Shown: positions 16,311-25,474, numbered from the stretch's first letter. The stretch is DNA of 64,000 nucleotides from Sinorhizobium saheli (GCF_001651875.1 NZ_LNQB01000062.1:1-64000), one strand, 5' to 3'. Numbers and translations are program-made. The notes: generated from the sequence alone by a model not told the origin.

Positions 16311-16766
16311 ATGCTCATCAAGGAATTGTCCCGTCGCGAATGCAGCAGCGTCATTCAGGCCGGTCATTTGGCTCGTCTTGCCTGCTGTAACGAAGGCCGG
16401 CCGTATGTCGTGCCCATCACCTATGCTTTTACGGGCAACTGCATCTACTGCTTTTCGATGCCCGGTCAGAAGATCGACTGGCTGCGCGCCAACCCGAATG
16501 TGTGCCTTCAAGTCGATGAGTTTTCAAGCGAGCGCCAGTGGAAAAGCGTGCTTGTATTCGGCCGCTATCAGGAACTGTCGCCGGAAGGGCAATGGCGGAG
16601 AGAATGCATGCATGCCTGGTCGCTTCTCGAAGCGCGGCCAAACTGGTGGGAGCCGGGCGGGCTGAAGCCCGCACCACAAGGGGTCGCCGCCTCTTCGCCG
16701 CATGTCTTCTTCTGTGTCGATATCGAAGGCATGACCGGCCGCGCCGCATACGAGGGTGAGGCATGA
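16311..16766 (+). CDS. Pyridoxamine 5'-phosphate oxidase-like flavin-binding protein
   Basis: A 151-residue protein of the split-barrel FMN-binding superfamily. It opens LIKELSRRECSSVI, then shows LARLACCNEGRPYVVPI and the barrel strands YCFSMPGQKIDWLRANPNV, typical of the nucleotide-binding PNPOx-like group (NimA/5-nitroimidazole reductase relatives). It probably binds FMN or F420-like flavin and reduces small molecules. AAGGAGG is perfectly spaced before the ATG. The FixK box 65 bp upstream and the following terminator make it a single-gene microoxic unit. Confidence 0.88.
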   Translation: MLIKELSRRECSSVIQAGHLARLACCNEGRPYVVPITYAFTGNCIYCFSMPGQKIDWLRANPNVCLQVDEFSSERQWKSVLVFGRYQELSPEGQWRRECMHAWSLLEARPNWWEPGGLKPAPQGVAASSPHVFFCVDIEGMTGRAAYEGEA

Positions 16767-16777
16767 GGACAAATGAC

Positions 16778-16804
16778 AAAGGCGCCGTTCGATGCGGCGC
16801 CTTT
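16778..16804. terminator. Bidirectional rho-independent terminator
   Basis: AAAGGCGCC and GGCGCCTTT arms (16778-16786 and 16796-16804) with a nine-base loop lie between the convergent flavoprotein and USP genes. The A and T tracts on either side allow termination from both directions. Confidence 0.8.
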
Positions 16805-16826
16805 CTTCGACGTGATAGGGAAATGT

Positions 16827-17660
16827 TCAGTGCACCATCAACACCGGAACAACAGGTGCTTCAATCATCGCCTTGGTAACACCGCCGAATATTCTTTCGC
16901 GAAGACGAGTATGTCCGTACGCCCCCATCACGATCAGATCGGCGGAGGTATCGATGGCATGCTGGATTAGAACCTCCTCGACGCGGCGACCGGCGCTCGG
17001 AAGCCGATCGATGGTCACCATGATGCCGTGGCGAGCGAGGTAGGTGGCAACATCAGCACCCGGTTCTTCACCGTTTTTGGTCGAAGCTGCGTCCGGATCA
17101 ATCAGCACGACATTCACTTCCTCGGCGCTCTCCATCAATTCCAAGGCTTCGCGGGCCGCTCGCGCCGATTCCATTGTCGAATTCCATGCGAGAAGAATCT
17201 TCTTGGGCCGCAAGGTGACGGATTGGCGATTGGTTGCGAGCAGAACCGGTCGCGCCGAATAGAAGAGCGCGCCGTCAATGGCTCGCGCGCGCAACGGAGA
17301 ATCGGTCCTCAGGCCCGTGCCGATCAACGTGATGTCGGCATAGCGTGCGCGGCTGCCGACATCGTTGTCGGCCCATGCGATCTCGCAGTAGATGCCATTT
17401 GCATCGAATGAGATCTCCAGGCCCTTCAGCGTCGCCCTGGCCCTCTCCACAGCCTCGTCCAGTTGCTGTATATCCTCGGCCCGTTCGTCCAGCCAGGCGA
17501 CCGACATGGCCGCATATTCTCCAAGCGGAGGCGGAGCGGCGAGCTTGACCAGGAGAACCGAAAGATGGGCATTTGCGGCCGCGCAGAGATCTGCTGCCGC
17601 TGTCAGATCATTTTCGTGCTCGTTGGCATCGGTCACCAAAAGAATTGTCTTGTAGGTCAT
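16827..17660 (-). CDS. Universal stress protein, tandem USP domains (copy 1)
   Basis: A 277-residue protein beginning MTYKTILLVTDANEHEND with two USP-like halves. The C-terminal half carries the ATP-binding signature of the form G-2x-G-9x-G-T in GAYGHTRLRERIFGGVT. It is strongly similar along its length to the next gene upstream in transcription (17864-18688), so the pair arose by tandem duplication. The start has a strong GGAGGA; the frame open upstream to 17726 is not family-like. USPs help cells survive growth arrest and hypoxia. A FixK box lies 66 bp upstream. Confidence 0.93.
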   Translation of the reverse strand: MTYKTILLVTDANEHENDLTAAADLCAAANAHLSVLLVKLAAPPPLGEYAAMSVAWLDERAEDIQQLDEAVERARATLKGLEISFDANGIYCEIAWADNDVGSRARYADITLIGTGLRTDSPLRARAIDGALFYSARPVLLATNRQSVTLRPKKILLAWNSTMESARAAREALELMESAEEVNVVLIDPDAASTKNGEEPGADVATYLARHGIMVTIDRLPSAGRRVEEVLIQHAIDTSADLIVMGAYGHTRLRERIFGGVTKAMIEAPVVPVLMVH

Positions 17661-17725
17661 TGCTTTCTCCTCCGATATCGATTGGCTGCTTCTTAAGCAA
17701 TGTATCTCCCCGCAGCGTGGCCACA

Positions 17726-17739
17726 TTGATCGCTGTCAA
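17726..17739. promoter_or_regulatory. FixK/FNR box of USP copy 1
   Basis: TTGATCGCTGTCAA, a perfect site 66 bp upstream of the start at 17660. Its flanks (CACATTGATC...GTCAAGAAGC) resemble those of the box of the second USP gene, so promoter and gene were duplicated together. Confidence 0.7.
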
Positions 17740-17816
17740 GAAGCTTCCACGGTGCGAGTCTTACGTTCCTTGGGGCTGAATTGGCCGAGCGCGGCGCGAT
17801 CGCATACCCGAACTGA

Positions 17817-17834
17817 GCGCCGAAAAAGCGGCGC
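17817..17834 (-). terminator. Hairpin downstream of USP copy 2
   Basis: GCGCCG and CGGCGC arms around a six-base loop lie 30 bp past the stop of USP copy 2. A clear T tract is missing on the minus strand, so termination is only probable. Confidence 0.4.
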
Positions 17835-17863
17835 CCCATGTTTTCCGTCTGGCCTGAGTGATG

Positions 17864-18688
17864 TCAGCGGACCATCAACACTGGCACGATCGGGGCCTCG
17901 ATCATGGCCTTCGTGACACCGCCGAAAATCATCTCGCGAAGACGTGTATGTCCGTATGCGCCGATTACGATCAGGTCGGCGGTAGTATCAATTGCATGCT
18001 CGTTGAGGACATCGTCGACCGGGCGTCCGGCGCTGGGAAGCCGATCGACAGTCACCTTAACGCCGTGGCGGGCAAGATAAGCCGCGACATCTGCGCCAGG
18101 TTCATGGCCGTTCCAGCGAGAGGCCACAGGGTCGACCAACACCACGTTTACGCCTTCGGCATTTTTCATCATGTCGAGCGCTTCGCGAGCCGCCCTTGTG
18201 GATTCGAGGCTTGAATTCCACGCCAGGAGAACCCTTTTCGGAAGCAAGGTTACCGATTGGCGACGGGGCGCAAGCAGGACCGGGCGCGCCGAATAGAAAA
18301 GGGCGCCTTCGATGGCGCGCGCCCGAAACGAGGGGTCCATGCTGGTCCCGATCAATGCAACGTCAGCGTAGCGCGCCCTCTCCCCGACCAGGTCGTCGAC
18401 CCGTGCAGGCTCGGTGTATTCGCCGGCGACGTCGAACGATAATCCCACGTCCTTGAGCGTCGTTCGCACCGCCTCGACGGCCTTTTCGAGCTGTTCGAAC
18501 TCCGCCGCCTGTATGTCGAGCCATGCGGCCGAGGGGCCCGCATAGTTCCCGAACCGGGGTGGAGCCGCGACCTTCACCAGCAAGACCGAGAGATGGGCAT
18601 TGGCGGCGTCGCAGAGATCTGCCGCCGCTGTGAGGTCCGCTTCATATTGGCTTGCATCGAGTACGAGAAGAACTGTCTTGTAGGTCAT
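17864..18688 (-). CDS. Universal stress protein, tandem USP domains (copy 2)
   Basis: A 274-residue protein, MTYKTVLLVLDASQYEAD, closely related to USP copy 1, with the same conserved stretches (TAAADLCDAANAHLSVLLVK, GALFYSARPVLLA, LLAWNSSLESTRAAREAL) and the C-terminal nucleotide-binding motif GAYGHTRLREMIFGGVT. It should be cytosolic and bind ATP. It has its own FixK box and a hairpin behind it, so it is separately transcribed from copy 1. Confidence 0.93.
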   Translation of the reverse strand: MTYKTVLLVLDASQYEADLTAAADLCDAANAHLSVLLVKVAAPPRFGNYAGPSAAWLDIQAAEFEQLEKAVEAVRTTLKDVGLSFDVAGEYTEPARVDDLVGERARYADVALIGTSMDPSFRARAIEGALFYSARPVLLAPRRQSVTLLPKRVLLAWNSSLESTRAAREALDMMKNAEGVNVVLVDPVASRWNGHEPGADVAAYLARHGVKVTVDRLPSAGRPVDDVLNEHAIDTTADLIVIGAYGHTRLREMIFGGVTKAMIEAPIVPVLMVR

Positions 18689-18754
18689 GGCTCCGGTCTC
18701 CCCAAGCGGGTTGCATTCTGAAAAGCCAATCTACGCCAGATGGGAGCCGCGACA

Positions 18755-18768
18755 TTGATCTTCGTCAA
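18755..18768. promoter_or_regulatory. FixK/FNR box of USP copy 2
   Basis: TTGATCTTCGTCAA lies 67 bp upstream of the start at 18688, nearly the same distance as in copy 1. Confidence 0.7.
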
Positions 18769-18779
18769 GAAGCCCCCGC

Positions 18780-21464
18780 CTAAGGCTGCAGCGGCAGTGC
18801 CGCAATCCTCAGGGTTGAATCTGTCGGATGCGGCGAAATCCCAAATCCAAACTCGCGGCACATTCTGAGCATTTTCGAATTGCCACTCAGAACGAGGCCT
18901 TCGATGCGCTGCAGACCATCGGCCGCAGCATAGTCCCTGAGATGGGTGAGGAGAGCCCAGCCAAGACCATGTCCCTGCAGGTCGGTTCTGACCAGCAAGC
19001 CAAATTCCGCGACCTCGTGATCGGGATCCGCGTAGAGCCTTGCGATGCCGGCAAGCGCGCCGCTTTCATTGTCGAGAGCGACGAAGGCCATCTCGCGTTC
19101 ATAGTCGACCTGCGTGAGCCTCACCAGCATCTGGTCCCGGAAGTGCTTGCGCGATGACAGGAACCGAAATCGGATGTCCGTCGAGGACGTCTTTGCCAAA
19201 AAATCAGGGTAGAGTGCCGCGTCTGCCGGTCTGATCGGCCGCAGATGGTAAAGCCGGCCGGCGAGCGCGATTTGCTTCTCCCAATCGCTCGGATAGGGGC
19301 GGATCGCGAGATCGCGATTAGGGCCGGGGAGGTCGACGGCATGTAGGTCGATTTCGATGCGCGCGTCGAGCGCGATGACGCCCTCGGCGCTGGCGACCAG
19401 CGGATTGATATCCATCGAGAGCACGCAGGGGAAATCGACGATCATCTGGGAGAGAGCCGCGAGCGCTTTGCGGACCGCCTCTCTATCTGCGGCCGGCTGG
19501 TTGCGGAAGCCAGCGAGGAGCTTTCCGACCCGCGTCTGGTCAATCAGGTCGCCTGCGAGCACGGCGTCAAGCGGGGGAAGCGCCACCGCTGTGTCTGCGA
19601 CCACTTCCACGGAAACACCGCCCGAGCCGAATAGAACGACCGGTCCGAAGATCGGATCTCGGGTGAGGCCCAGAAGCAGTTCCCACGCATGTTTTCGTTC
19701 GATCATCGGTTGCACGGCAAAACCGTCGACAGCTGCAGTCGGGTCATGCGCCTTCAGCCGCGCGACTATCGCCTCGGCAGCTTCACGAGCGGCGACGGGG
19801 GTCAGGATGTCGAGAACGACACCGCCCACATCGGATTTGTGCGTAACCGACTTCGAGATCAATTTGACCACTACCTTCGCCGCGCCTGCAAGAAGCGATC
19901 CGGCCACCGCTTCCGCCTCCTTCGGCGACGTTGCAATCACCGTTTGAGGGACGGGGATGCCGTAGGCTGCGATCACCGCCTTTGCTTCCGGTTCGTTCAG
20001 CATCCGGCGGCCTTCGGCCGCCACTTTCCGGAAAATAGATTGCACCAAGCCCCGCTCACGAGGCACTTGGCCGCTTTCGCTCGGTGGTACACGGACCAGC
20101 GTCCGCTGAGCCTTCGACCATCTGGCGAGATAGGAAGCCGCCAGGGCCACATCAAAGGGCGTATCGTAGCTCGCCAGCCCCGCCTGCTGCAACACATCGC
20201 GACCATCTCGAGCGGTTCGACCGCCCAACCAGCATGTCAGGACGGGCTTGCCAGAGATCGTCCCCGACCGCGCAAGGGAGGCGACCGCATGGGCGGCATC
20301 AAGGGGTGAGGCGAGGCCAGTCGGGCAATTCATGACGATCAGGATGTCCACGCCCGCGTCCTGAGCGACGATCTCGACCGTCGTCCTGTAGCGATCGGGC
20401 GGAGCGTCTCCGACGATATCGACGGGATTGGCGCGCGACCAATTGGTTGGCAAAATCCGATCGAGTGCGCGATCGGTTTCGGGAGAAAACTCCGCGAGCT
20501 CGCACCCGAAGTCGATCAGTCGGTCCACTGCGAGCACTCCGGCGCCGCCGCCATTGGTGACGATTGCGACACGGCTGCGCTCAAGAGGCGGAAAACGCGC
20601 GATGGTCTCGGTCGCGTCAAACAGTTCGCTGAGGCCGTCAATTCTCAAGATACCGGCACGACGAAGAGCGGCGTCGACCACCCGATCGGCCCCTGAAAGC
20701 GCGCCAGTATGCGTGGCGGCCGCCTTGGCTCCCTCAACATGCCGACCCGCCTTGATTGCGATGATCGGCTTTACCCGCGCCGCTGCTCGCGCTGCCGAGA
20801 GGAATTTCCGGGGATTGGGAATCGTCTCGAGATACATGACGATCGCCCGCGTTTCGGAATCTCCGGCAAGCAGGTCGAGAAAATCGCCAGCGTCGGCGTC
20901 GGCCATGTCACCGAGAGAGATAATCTTCGAGAAGCCCACATTGTTCTCTGCCGCCCAGTCGATCAACGAAGTCGCGATCGCGCCGGATTGCGAAAGCAGT
21001 GCTATCCCGCCTGGCTGAGGTTGCAAATGCGCGAAACTCGCATTCAGCTTCGCGGAAGGAACGATGAGGCCTACTGTGTTTGGCCCGATGATGCGAAAGA
21101 GAAAGGGTTTCGCGGCATCGAGCATCGCCTGTCTCAATCCTTGACCAGCGTTGAGACCCGCCGTGATGACCACCGCGGCGCGCGTTCCCTTAGTGCCCAG
21201 TTCATGGATCAGAGCCGGTACAGTCTGTGGTGGAGTGACAATGATGGCTAGATCTGGAACACCCGGAACGTCTGCGACTCGGCGATAGCAGTAAAGGCCC
21301 GCCACCTGGTCATGTTTCGGATTTACCGGCCAGATTTCACCCTCAAATCCAGCCGCGAGCACGTTTTCGATGATCACCCGGCCAAGCGATCCCGCGCGAT
21401 TTGAGGCACCGACGATAACAACCGACTTCGGATCGATAGCGTGATGAAGGTTGCGAATGCTCAT
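18780..21464 (-). CDS. ADP-forming acyl-CoA synthetase fused to a GNAT acetyltransferase domain
   Basis: An 894-residue fusion. Residues 1-130 form a CoA-binding domain (DPKSVVIVGASNRAGSLG), followed by succinyl-CoA-ligase-like domains with the phospho-His motif THTGALSGAD (about 255), an ATP-grasp domain (about 480-700, VKLISKSVTHKSDVGGV) and a C-terminal GNAT domain (about 735-890, LVRTDLQGHGLGWALLTHL). The family interconverts acetate or another acid, CoA and ATP with acetyl-CoA, ADP and phosphate, while fused GNAT domains acetylate lysines (Pat-like). The start at MSIRNLHHAIDPKS lies after GGAG; the open frame reaches 21533. A perfect FixK box is 57 bp upstream, tying acetyl-CoA/acetate balance to low oxygen. 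Confidence 0.93.
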   Translation of the reverse strand: MSIRNLHHAIDPKSVVIVGASNRAGSLGRVIIENVLAAGFEGEIWPVNPKHDQVAGLYCYRRVADVPGVPDLAIIVTPPQTVPALIHELGTKGTRAAVVITAGLNAGQGLRQAMLDAAKPFLFRIIGPNTVGLIVPSAKLNASFAHLQPQPGGIALLSQSGAIATSLIDWAAENNVGFSKIISLGDMADADAGDFLDLLAGDSETRAIVMYLETIPNPRKFLSAARAAARVKPIIAIKAGRHVEGAKAAATHTGALSGADRVVDAALRRAGILRIDGLSELFDATETIARFPPLERSRVAIVTNGGGAGVLAVDRLIDFGCELAEFSPETDRALDRILPTNWSRANPVDIVGDAPPDRYRTTVEIVAQDAGVDILIVMNCPTGLASPLDAAHAVASLARSGTISGKPVLTCWLGGRTARDGRDVLQQAGLASYDTPFDVALAASYLARWSKAQRTLVRVPPSESGQVPRERGLVQSIFRKVAAEGRRMLNEPEAKAVIAAYGIPVPQTVIATSPKEAEAVAGSLLAGAAKVVVKLISKSVTHKSDVGGVVLDILTPVAAREAAEAIVARLKAHDPTAAVDGFAVQPMIERKHAWELLLGLTRDPIFGPVVLFGSGGVSVEVVADTAVALPPLDAVLAGDLIDQTRVGKLLAGFRNQPAADREAVRKALAALSQMIVDFPCVLSMDINPLVASAEGVIALDARIEIDLHAVDLPGPNRDLAIRPYPSDWEKQIALAGRLYHLRPIRPADAALYPDFLAKTSSTDIRFRFLSSRKHFRDQMLVRLTQVDYEREMAFVALDNESGALAGIARLYADPDHEVAEFGLLVRTDLQGHGLGWALLTHLRDYAAADGLQRIEGLVLSGNSKMLRMCREFGFGISPHPTDSTLRIAALPLQP

Positions 21465-21520
21465 GATCTCGAGCTCCAATCTTCGTTGATCGAAGATTTC
21501 GACGCATTCCGGCCGCGCGT

Positions 21521-21534
21521 TGATCGCGCTCAAA
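21521..21534. promoter_or_regulatory. FixK/FNR box
   Basis: TTGATCGCGCTCAA, a perfect site 57 bp upstream of the acyl-CoA synthetase-GNAT gene. Confidence 0.68.
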
Positions 21535-21597
21535 CAAAAAGTCCCGTTCGGGCAAGGAGCTATTCCGTGCAGCTATCTCGCCATGACATCTGGCACA

Positions 21598-23166
21598 TCA
21601 ATCCAGCAGGTCTCGGAGCCGCAACGCCAAGTCTCTGGCGGTGTAGGGTTTTTGCAGCCAGCTTCCTGCCGCCCGGCCGGCCGCACCCGGCTCGGCGTAG
21701 CCCGACGTGAACAGCATCTTTACGTCGGGTCTGAGTGCGCGAACATGCTCGGCCAATTCGCCGCCATCCATTCCGCCCGGCATTATCATGTCCGTGAAGA
21801 CGAGGGAGATTTCTGGACGTTCTGAAAGCAGTTGAAGGGCCTGCGTGCCGGCCTCTGCTTCGATGACGGAATATCCAGCGTCGCGCAGTCGCGAGACCAC
21901 GACGCGGCGCACCCGTGCGTCGTCCTCCACGACGAGAATCGTTTCATGACCTCTTGGCATAGGCTCAAGGGCCGCTTCTTCTCCTACGCCCGCCTCGGCA
22001 AGTTGGCTTTCTCCTTGCGCCGAAGGCAGGAAGAGACGCACGCTCGTTCCCCGATCGGGTTCACTATAAAGCTGAATATGTCCGCCGGATTGCTTGACAA
22101 AGCCGTAGACCATGCTGAGACCGAGGCCGGTCCCCGCACCGGTGCCCTTCGTTGTGTAAAACGGCTCAAAGGCATGACGCTTGACCTCTTCGGTCATCCC
22201 TACGCCCGTATCCGTGACGGCGACCAGAACGTAGTATCCCATTCGGACTTCGGGGTACATCAGGGCGTAATCGCGGTCGAGAACCGTCGTCGAAATCTCG
22301 ATTGTCAGGTGGCCACCGTTCGGCATTGCGTCGCGTGCGTTCAGCCCCAAGTTCAGGAGAGTGTTCTGAAGCTGCGAGATGTCGATCAAGGCGAGGTTCG
22401 CGCTGCCGTTTACGACGGTGGACAGTTCTATGGTCTCGCCCAGGGTTCTGGTGAGCAGCTTCGAAAAATTCGAGACGAGTTCGCCAACATCCACCAGCTT
22501 CGGATTGAGCGGCTGCCGCCGACCGAATGCGAGCAATTGTGCCGTAAGCTTTGCCCCGTCGTCGGCAGCGGCCTGGGCTTCTCGCAAGAGAGCCCTCAGC
22601 TTCTTGTCCTCGAGCCGAGCTTCGATCATTTCCAGATTGCCGGCAATCACCGTCAGCAGATTGTTGAAATCATGCGCCAACCCGCCGGTGAGTTGCCCGA
22701 CCGCTTCCATCTTCTGCGCTTGCCTGAGTTCTTCCTCAACACGCTGGCGGCTGGTCAAATCCCGAATGAAGCCGGTGAATATCCGCCGACCATCCGACGT
22801 CGCTTCTCCGACCGAAAGCTCCATAGGAAATGTTGTGCCGTCCTTTCGTTGGCCCGTAACGACCCGTCCAATTCCGATAATGCGCCGTTCGCCGGTGCGC
22901 AGATAGTTGTCCAGATACCGGTCATGCGCCTCTCGGTGGGGAGAGGGCATCAAGATCTTGACGTTGGATCCAACGACCTCGCTTTCAGCATATCCGAACA
23001 GGCGTTCTGCGGCTGCGCTGAAAGAGGAGATCACGCCTCTTTCATCGATCACCACCATTGCTTCGGGAACCGTATCGAGAATCGAGCGAAGATGTGCCTC
23101 GCGCGCCGCCAGATCGGCCTTAGCGCGTCTAAGATTGGTGATGTCGCTGTCGGTCTGATCGACCAT
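21598..23166 (-). CDS. fixL: Hybrid FixL-type heme-PAS sensor histidine kinase with receiver domain
   Basis: A 522-residue soluble hybrid kinase starting [10 protein letters not shown]. The PAS domain (about 25-140) matches FixL: the candidate heme ligand is His81 in EAHDRY, and Arg101 in IIGIGR is exactly 20 residues later, the spacing of His200 and Arg220 in B. japonicum FixL. The H-box His is 165 (GGLAHDFNN), the N-box is LGLNARDAM, then come DTGVGM and GTGLGLSM. The C-terminal receiver (about 405-522) has phospho-acceptor Asp459 and the usual Lys near 506. This is the hFixL arrangement of Rhizobium etli, which signals through FxkR rather than FixJ. It follows fixK by 35 bp. Confidence 0.88.
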   Translation of the reverse strand: MVDQTDSDITNLRRAKADLAAREAHLRSILDTVPEAMVVIDERGVISSFSAAAERLFGYAESEVVGSNVKILMPSPHREAHDRYLDNYLRTGERRIIGIGRVVTGQRKDGTTFPMELSVGEATSDGRRIFTGFIRDLTSRQRVEEELRQAQKMEAVGQLTGGLAHDFNNLLTVIAGNLEMIEARLEDKKLRALLREAQAAADDGAKLTAQLLAFGRRQPLNPKLVDVGELVSNFSKLLTRTLGETIELSTVVNGSANLALIDISQLQNTLLNLGLNARDAMPNGGHLTIEISTTVLDRDYALMYPEVRMGYYVLVAVTDTGVGMTEEVKRHAFEPFYTTKGTGAGTGLGLSMVYGFVKQSGGHIQLYSEPDRGTSVRLFLPSAQGESQLAEAGVGEEAALEPMPRGHETILVVEDDARVRRVVVSRLRDAGYSVIEAEAGTQALQLLSERPEISLVFTDMIMPGGMDGGELAEHVRALRPDVKMLFTSGYAEPGAAGRAAGSWLQKPYTARDLALRLRDLLD

Positions 23167-23201
23167 ATAGCGGTTCCTCTCTCCATTCGGCTCGGCGGGC
23201 T

Positions 23202-23951
23202 TCAAGCACTGGCGGCTGCATAACGCGCGGGCGCTATACGCGAGGGCACCCATTGCCCGCTTTCGTCGCCGTCCGCGAGTGATCGAAGGGTCTCCATCTT
23301 CAATACCGTGATCGAGCGCCGTTCCGGTGCCGCGATGACGCCGCTTGTTGCAAACTTCGTTATAGTGCGGGATACCGTTTCGATTGTCATGCCGAGATAA
23401 TCGGCGATGTCGAGTCGCGTCATGGGAAGGTCGACGACCGAAGTCCGCTGGGAATTCTCAGTCCGCCTCATCATCAGGAAGAAGTTTGCAAGCTTTTCCT
23501 CGGCGCTCCGGCGGGAAAGAAGGACGGCCTGATCCTGCGCGGCAGTCATTTCGTCACGCAATCTTGCGAAGAGTTGCTGCTGCAAGTTTGAATGCCGCGC
23601 CACTTCGTCTTCGAAACGGCGGCGAGGGAAGCGGCGAAGCTGCACTAGGGAGATCGCCTCGACCGTGTAGAGATAACGCTCCTTAAGCGACACCCCGAGC
23701 AGATCTCCGGGGCGCAAGAAGCCTACGATAATTCGCCGACCGTCGCCGAGCAGCCGCAACGCGCGCAGCATTCCATCCGCGACCTCGAAGACATCAGCGG
23801 CCTCATCGCCCTCCCAGAAGATGGCCCGACCGGGCTCAAACCTTTCGATTGGCTGCCGATGAAATAGGGAAGATAGGTCCGTTACTGGCACTGTCAGGCC
23901 GCATATCGCTGCAGTGCGATGATCCTGCATTGCGACGACTTGAACGCTCAT
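23202..23951 (-). CDS. fixK: FixK-type Crp/Fnr transcription regulator
   Basis: A 249-residue Crp/Fnr protein starting [12 protein letters not shown], chosen for its GAGGAGAGAGG site (a second ATG lies 15 bp upstream). The cyclic-nucleotide-like barrel spans about 25-140, the dimer helix about 140-165, and the DNA-reading helix has the E-x-x-S-R signature of FNR/FixK at 191-195 (ETVSR), which reads TTGA half-sites. Only one Cys (17) occurs near the N-terminus, so it cannot hold an FNR iron-sulfur cluster and fits the FixK class. Its expected targets, TTGA-N6-TCAA sites, are scattered over 35 kb around it. A GTTACA repeat for FxkR lies in its promoter. Confidence 0.9.
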   Translation of the reverse strand: MSVQVVAMQDHRTAAICGLTVPVTDLSSLFHRQPIERFEPGRAIFWEGDEAADVFEVADGMLRALRLLGDGRRIIVGFLRPGDLLGVSLKERYLYTVEAISLVQLRRFPRRRFEDEVARHSNLQQQLFARLRDEMTAAQDQAVLLSRRSAEEKLANFFLMMRRTENSQRTSVVDLPMTRLDIADYLGMTIETVSRTITKFATSGVIAAPERRSITVLKMETLRSLADGDESGQWVPSRIAPARYAAASA

Positions 23952-24041
23952 GACCTCTCTCCTCATCCTTTCGTGATGGGAAGAGTCTGAAGGTCAAGCC
24001 GTAATCTCATGACGACACGCGTGCAAAAATCGGTGCGATAA

Positions 24042-24057
24042 TGTAACAAAGTGTAAC
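24042..24057 (-). promoter_or_regulatory. K-box-like direct repeat, probable FxkR site
   Basis: On the minus strand the sequence is GTTACA-CTTT-GTTACA, two half-sites ten bases apart, as expected for an OmpR-type dimer and matching the K-box described for FxkR in R. etli as I recall it. It is 91 bp upstream of fixK and 39 bp upstream of fxkR, so it could control both. Confidence 0.72.
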
Positions 24058-24095
24058 GGCGCATGGAGGGAAACGGCGCGGTTCGGAGTTGATGA

Positions 24096-24842
24096 ATGGC
24101 GAACGCACGGACCTTGCCCGAGCACATTCTCGTGGTCGATGACGACGCGAGAATCCGGCAGATGCTCGCGCGGTACTTCGAAGAGGAAGGATACCGCGTC
24201 AGCCTGGCCGGCGACGGTTTCGAGATGCGCGAGTGCCTCGACAAAGAGACAATCGACATCATTCTGCTCGACCTTGTGCTGCCTGGCGAGGATGGATTGG
24301 CACTTGCGCGCGGCATACGCGCGCGCTCGGACGTGCCTTTGATAATGTTGACTGGTCGCAATGACGTTGTCGACCGGGTGGTCGGGCTGGAGGTGGGTGC
24401 CGACGACTACATTGCCAAACCCTTCCACCTGCGGGAGGTATTGGCACGCATCCGGGGCGTCCTTCGTCGCCGCCAGCCGCAGCAATCGCAGAGCGTTCGC
24501 GAAACGCCGTCAGCGGAAGTGTACTGTTTCGAAGGACTGCGCCTTGACATTGATCGACGCCAATTGGTCGCCGCCGACGACGGGAGGGAAGTCCCTCTGA
24601 CGACCGGTGAGTTCGACATGCTATGCGTACTTGTGAAGCATGCGGGCCGCGTGCTGCAACGCGAATTGTTGATGGATTTAACGAGAGGTCGAAACTTTGA
24701 GGCTTTCGATCGTACCATCGACGCGCAGATTGCTCGCCTAAGGCGCAAAATTGAGCGTGATGCTACCCGCCCCGCTCTCATCAAGTCGGTTAGGGGCGTT
24801 GGATACGTCTTTAGCGCGAGGGTGACTCGCCATCGCTCCTAG
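24096..24842 (+). CDS. fxkR: OmpR-family response regulator FxkR
   Basis: A 248-residue response regulator. The receiver (about 10-122) has the acidic pair DDD at 15-17, phospho-acceptor Asp59 in LLDLVLPG, Thr86 in MLTG and Lys108 in YIAKPF. The winged-helix DNA-binding domain (about 140-245) shows TTGEFDMLCVL and the recognition region DRTIDAQIARLRRK ending SVRGVGYVF. It is divergent from fixK and hfixL, the arrangement known for fxkR in R. etli, where it activates fixK in response to hFixL. OmpR family members are many, so the name rests on context and on the GTTACA repeat between the genes. Confidence 0.83.
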   Translation: MANARTLPEHILVVDDDARIRQMLARYFEEEGYRVSLAGDGFEMRECLDKETIDIILLDLVLPGEDGLALARGIRARSDVPLIMLTGRNDVVDRVVGLEVGADDYIAKPFHLREVLARIRGVLRRRQPQQSQSVRETPSAEVYCFEGLRLDIDRRQLVAADDGREVPLTTGEFDMLCVLVKHAGRVLQRELLMDLTRGRNFEAFDRTIDAQIARLRRKIERDATRPALIKSVRGVGYVFSARVTRHRS

Positions 24843-24897
24843 CTCCCCCGGTTCGCAGTGGCACACGGACGAGCTCGGGTCTCAGCCTAAGTCAGGA

Positions 24898-25332
24898 CTA
24901 TTGAACAGGTATGAGGATGCCGCGGCCCTCTCGGCGCGAGGTGGCGATGGAACTTGGCCAGTCTGTTGGGTCGAGTGCAGCAACGCGAATGAACCCGCAA
25001 TTGTATTTGCGGGCGACCACTGTGAAATACGCGAGAAGCGCGTTGGCCACGCCACGCGTGTCCGCCGCGCTTGTAATGATAAAGACCGGCACGTCGAGCA
25101 TTCTCCCGTATGTTTCGTTCTGCACTGGGCGCATGATGCAGATCCCGGCGATATAACCAAGCGGGTTCTCTGCGGTCACTATTCCTTCTGGTGAGCACAC
25201 TCGGGTGACGGTGGCTGCGCAGAATTCGCGCCATCCCTGCAAGTCGAAGTGACAGCCGGCTGCGTCGACCAGCCGGTACGCTTTGTCGAATTGATGCCGT
25301 TTGATCGGACCCACGGCGTAGGTAACAGCCAT
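24898..25332 (-). CDS. GNAT-like hypothetical protein
   Basis: A 144-residue soluble protein starting MAVTYAVGPIKRHQF, with GGAGAG in front of the chosen ATG (another in-frame ATG lies 12 bp upstream). The order of strands and helices (AENPLGYIAGICIM, VPVFIITSAADTRGVANALLAYF) resembles a GNAT N-acyltransferase, with the usual acetyl-CoA-binding glycine loop replaced by ADTRGVA. The fold call is tentative and no substrate can be proposed. It is convergent with fxkR and divergent from the carbamoyltransferase homologue. Confidence 0.55.
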   Translation of the reverse strand: MAVTYAVGPIKRHQFDKAYRLVDAAGCHFDLQGWREFCAATVTRVCSPEGIVTAENPLGYIAGICIMRPVQNETYGRMLDVPVFIITSAADTRGVANALLAYFTVVARKYNCGFIRVAALDPTDWPSSIATSRREGRGILIPVQ

Positions 25333-25474
25333 GTTGCTCTCCATCAGAAATGCATCTCAGCGAAAAACCGTCGCCCCATTAGAGGACAGGCTCCGCCGCC
25401 GGCCACGCGTAACTGTCGCAAACCTGCGATCGTCGCATTGAGAGGCATTTTCCGGGAGCCGAGGTGGGCCGTCA

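Noticed and set aside
21832-23223. A 463-codon plus-strand frame opposite the hybrid fixL gene
   Set aside because: The minus strand encodes a complete PAS-kinase-receiver protein; the plus frame is low in family-like features.
24042-24057. GTTACA repeat as a second operator of the Rrf2 regulator at 54 kb
   Set aside because: It is a direct repeat with ten-base period, while the Rrf2 candidate is an inverted repeat with seven-base spacer. The shared hexamer is probably chance.
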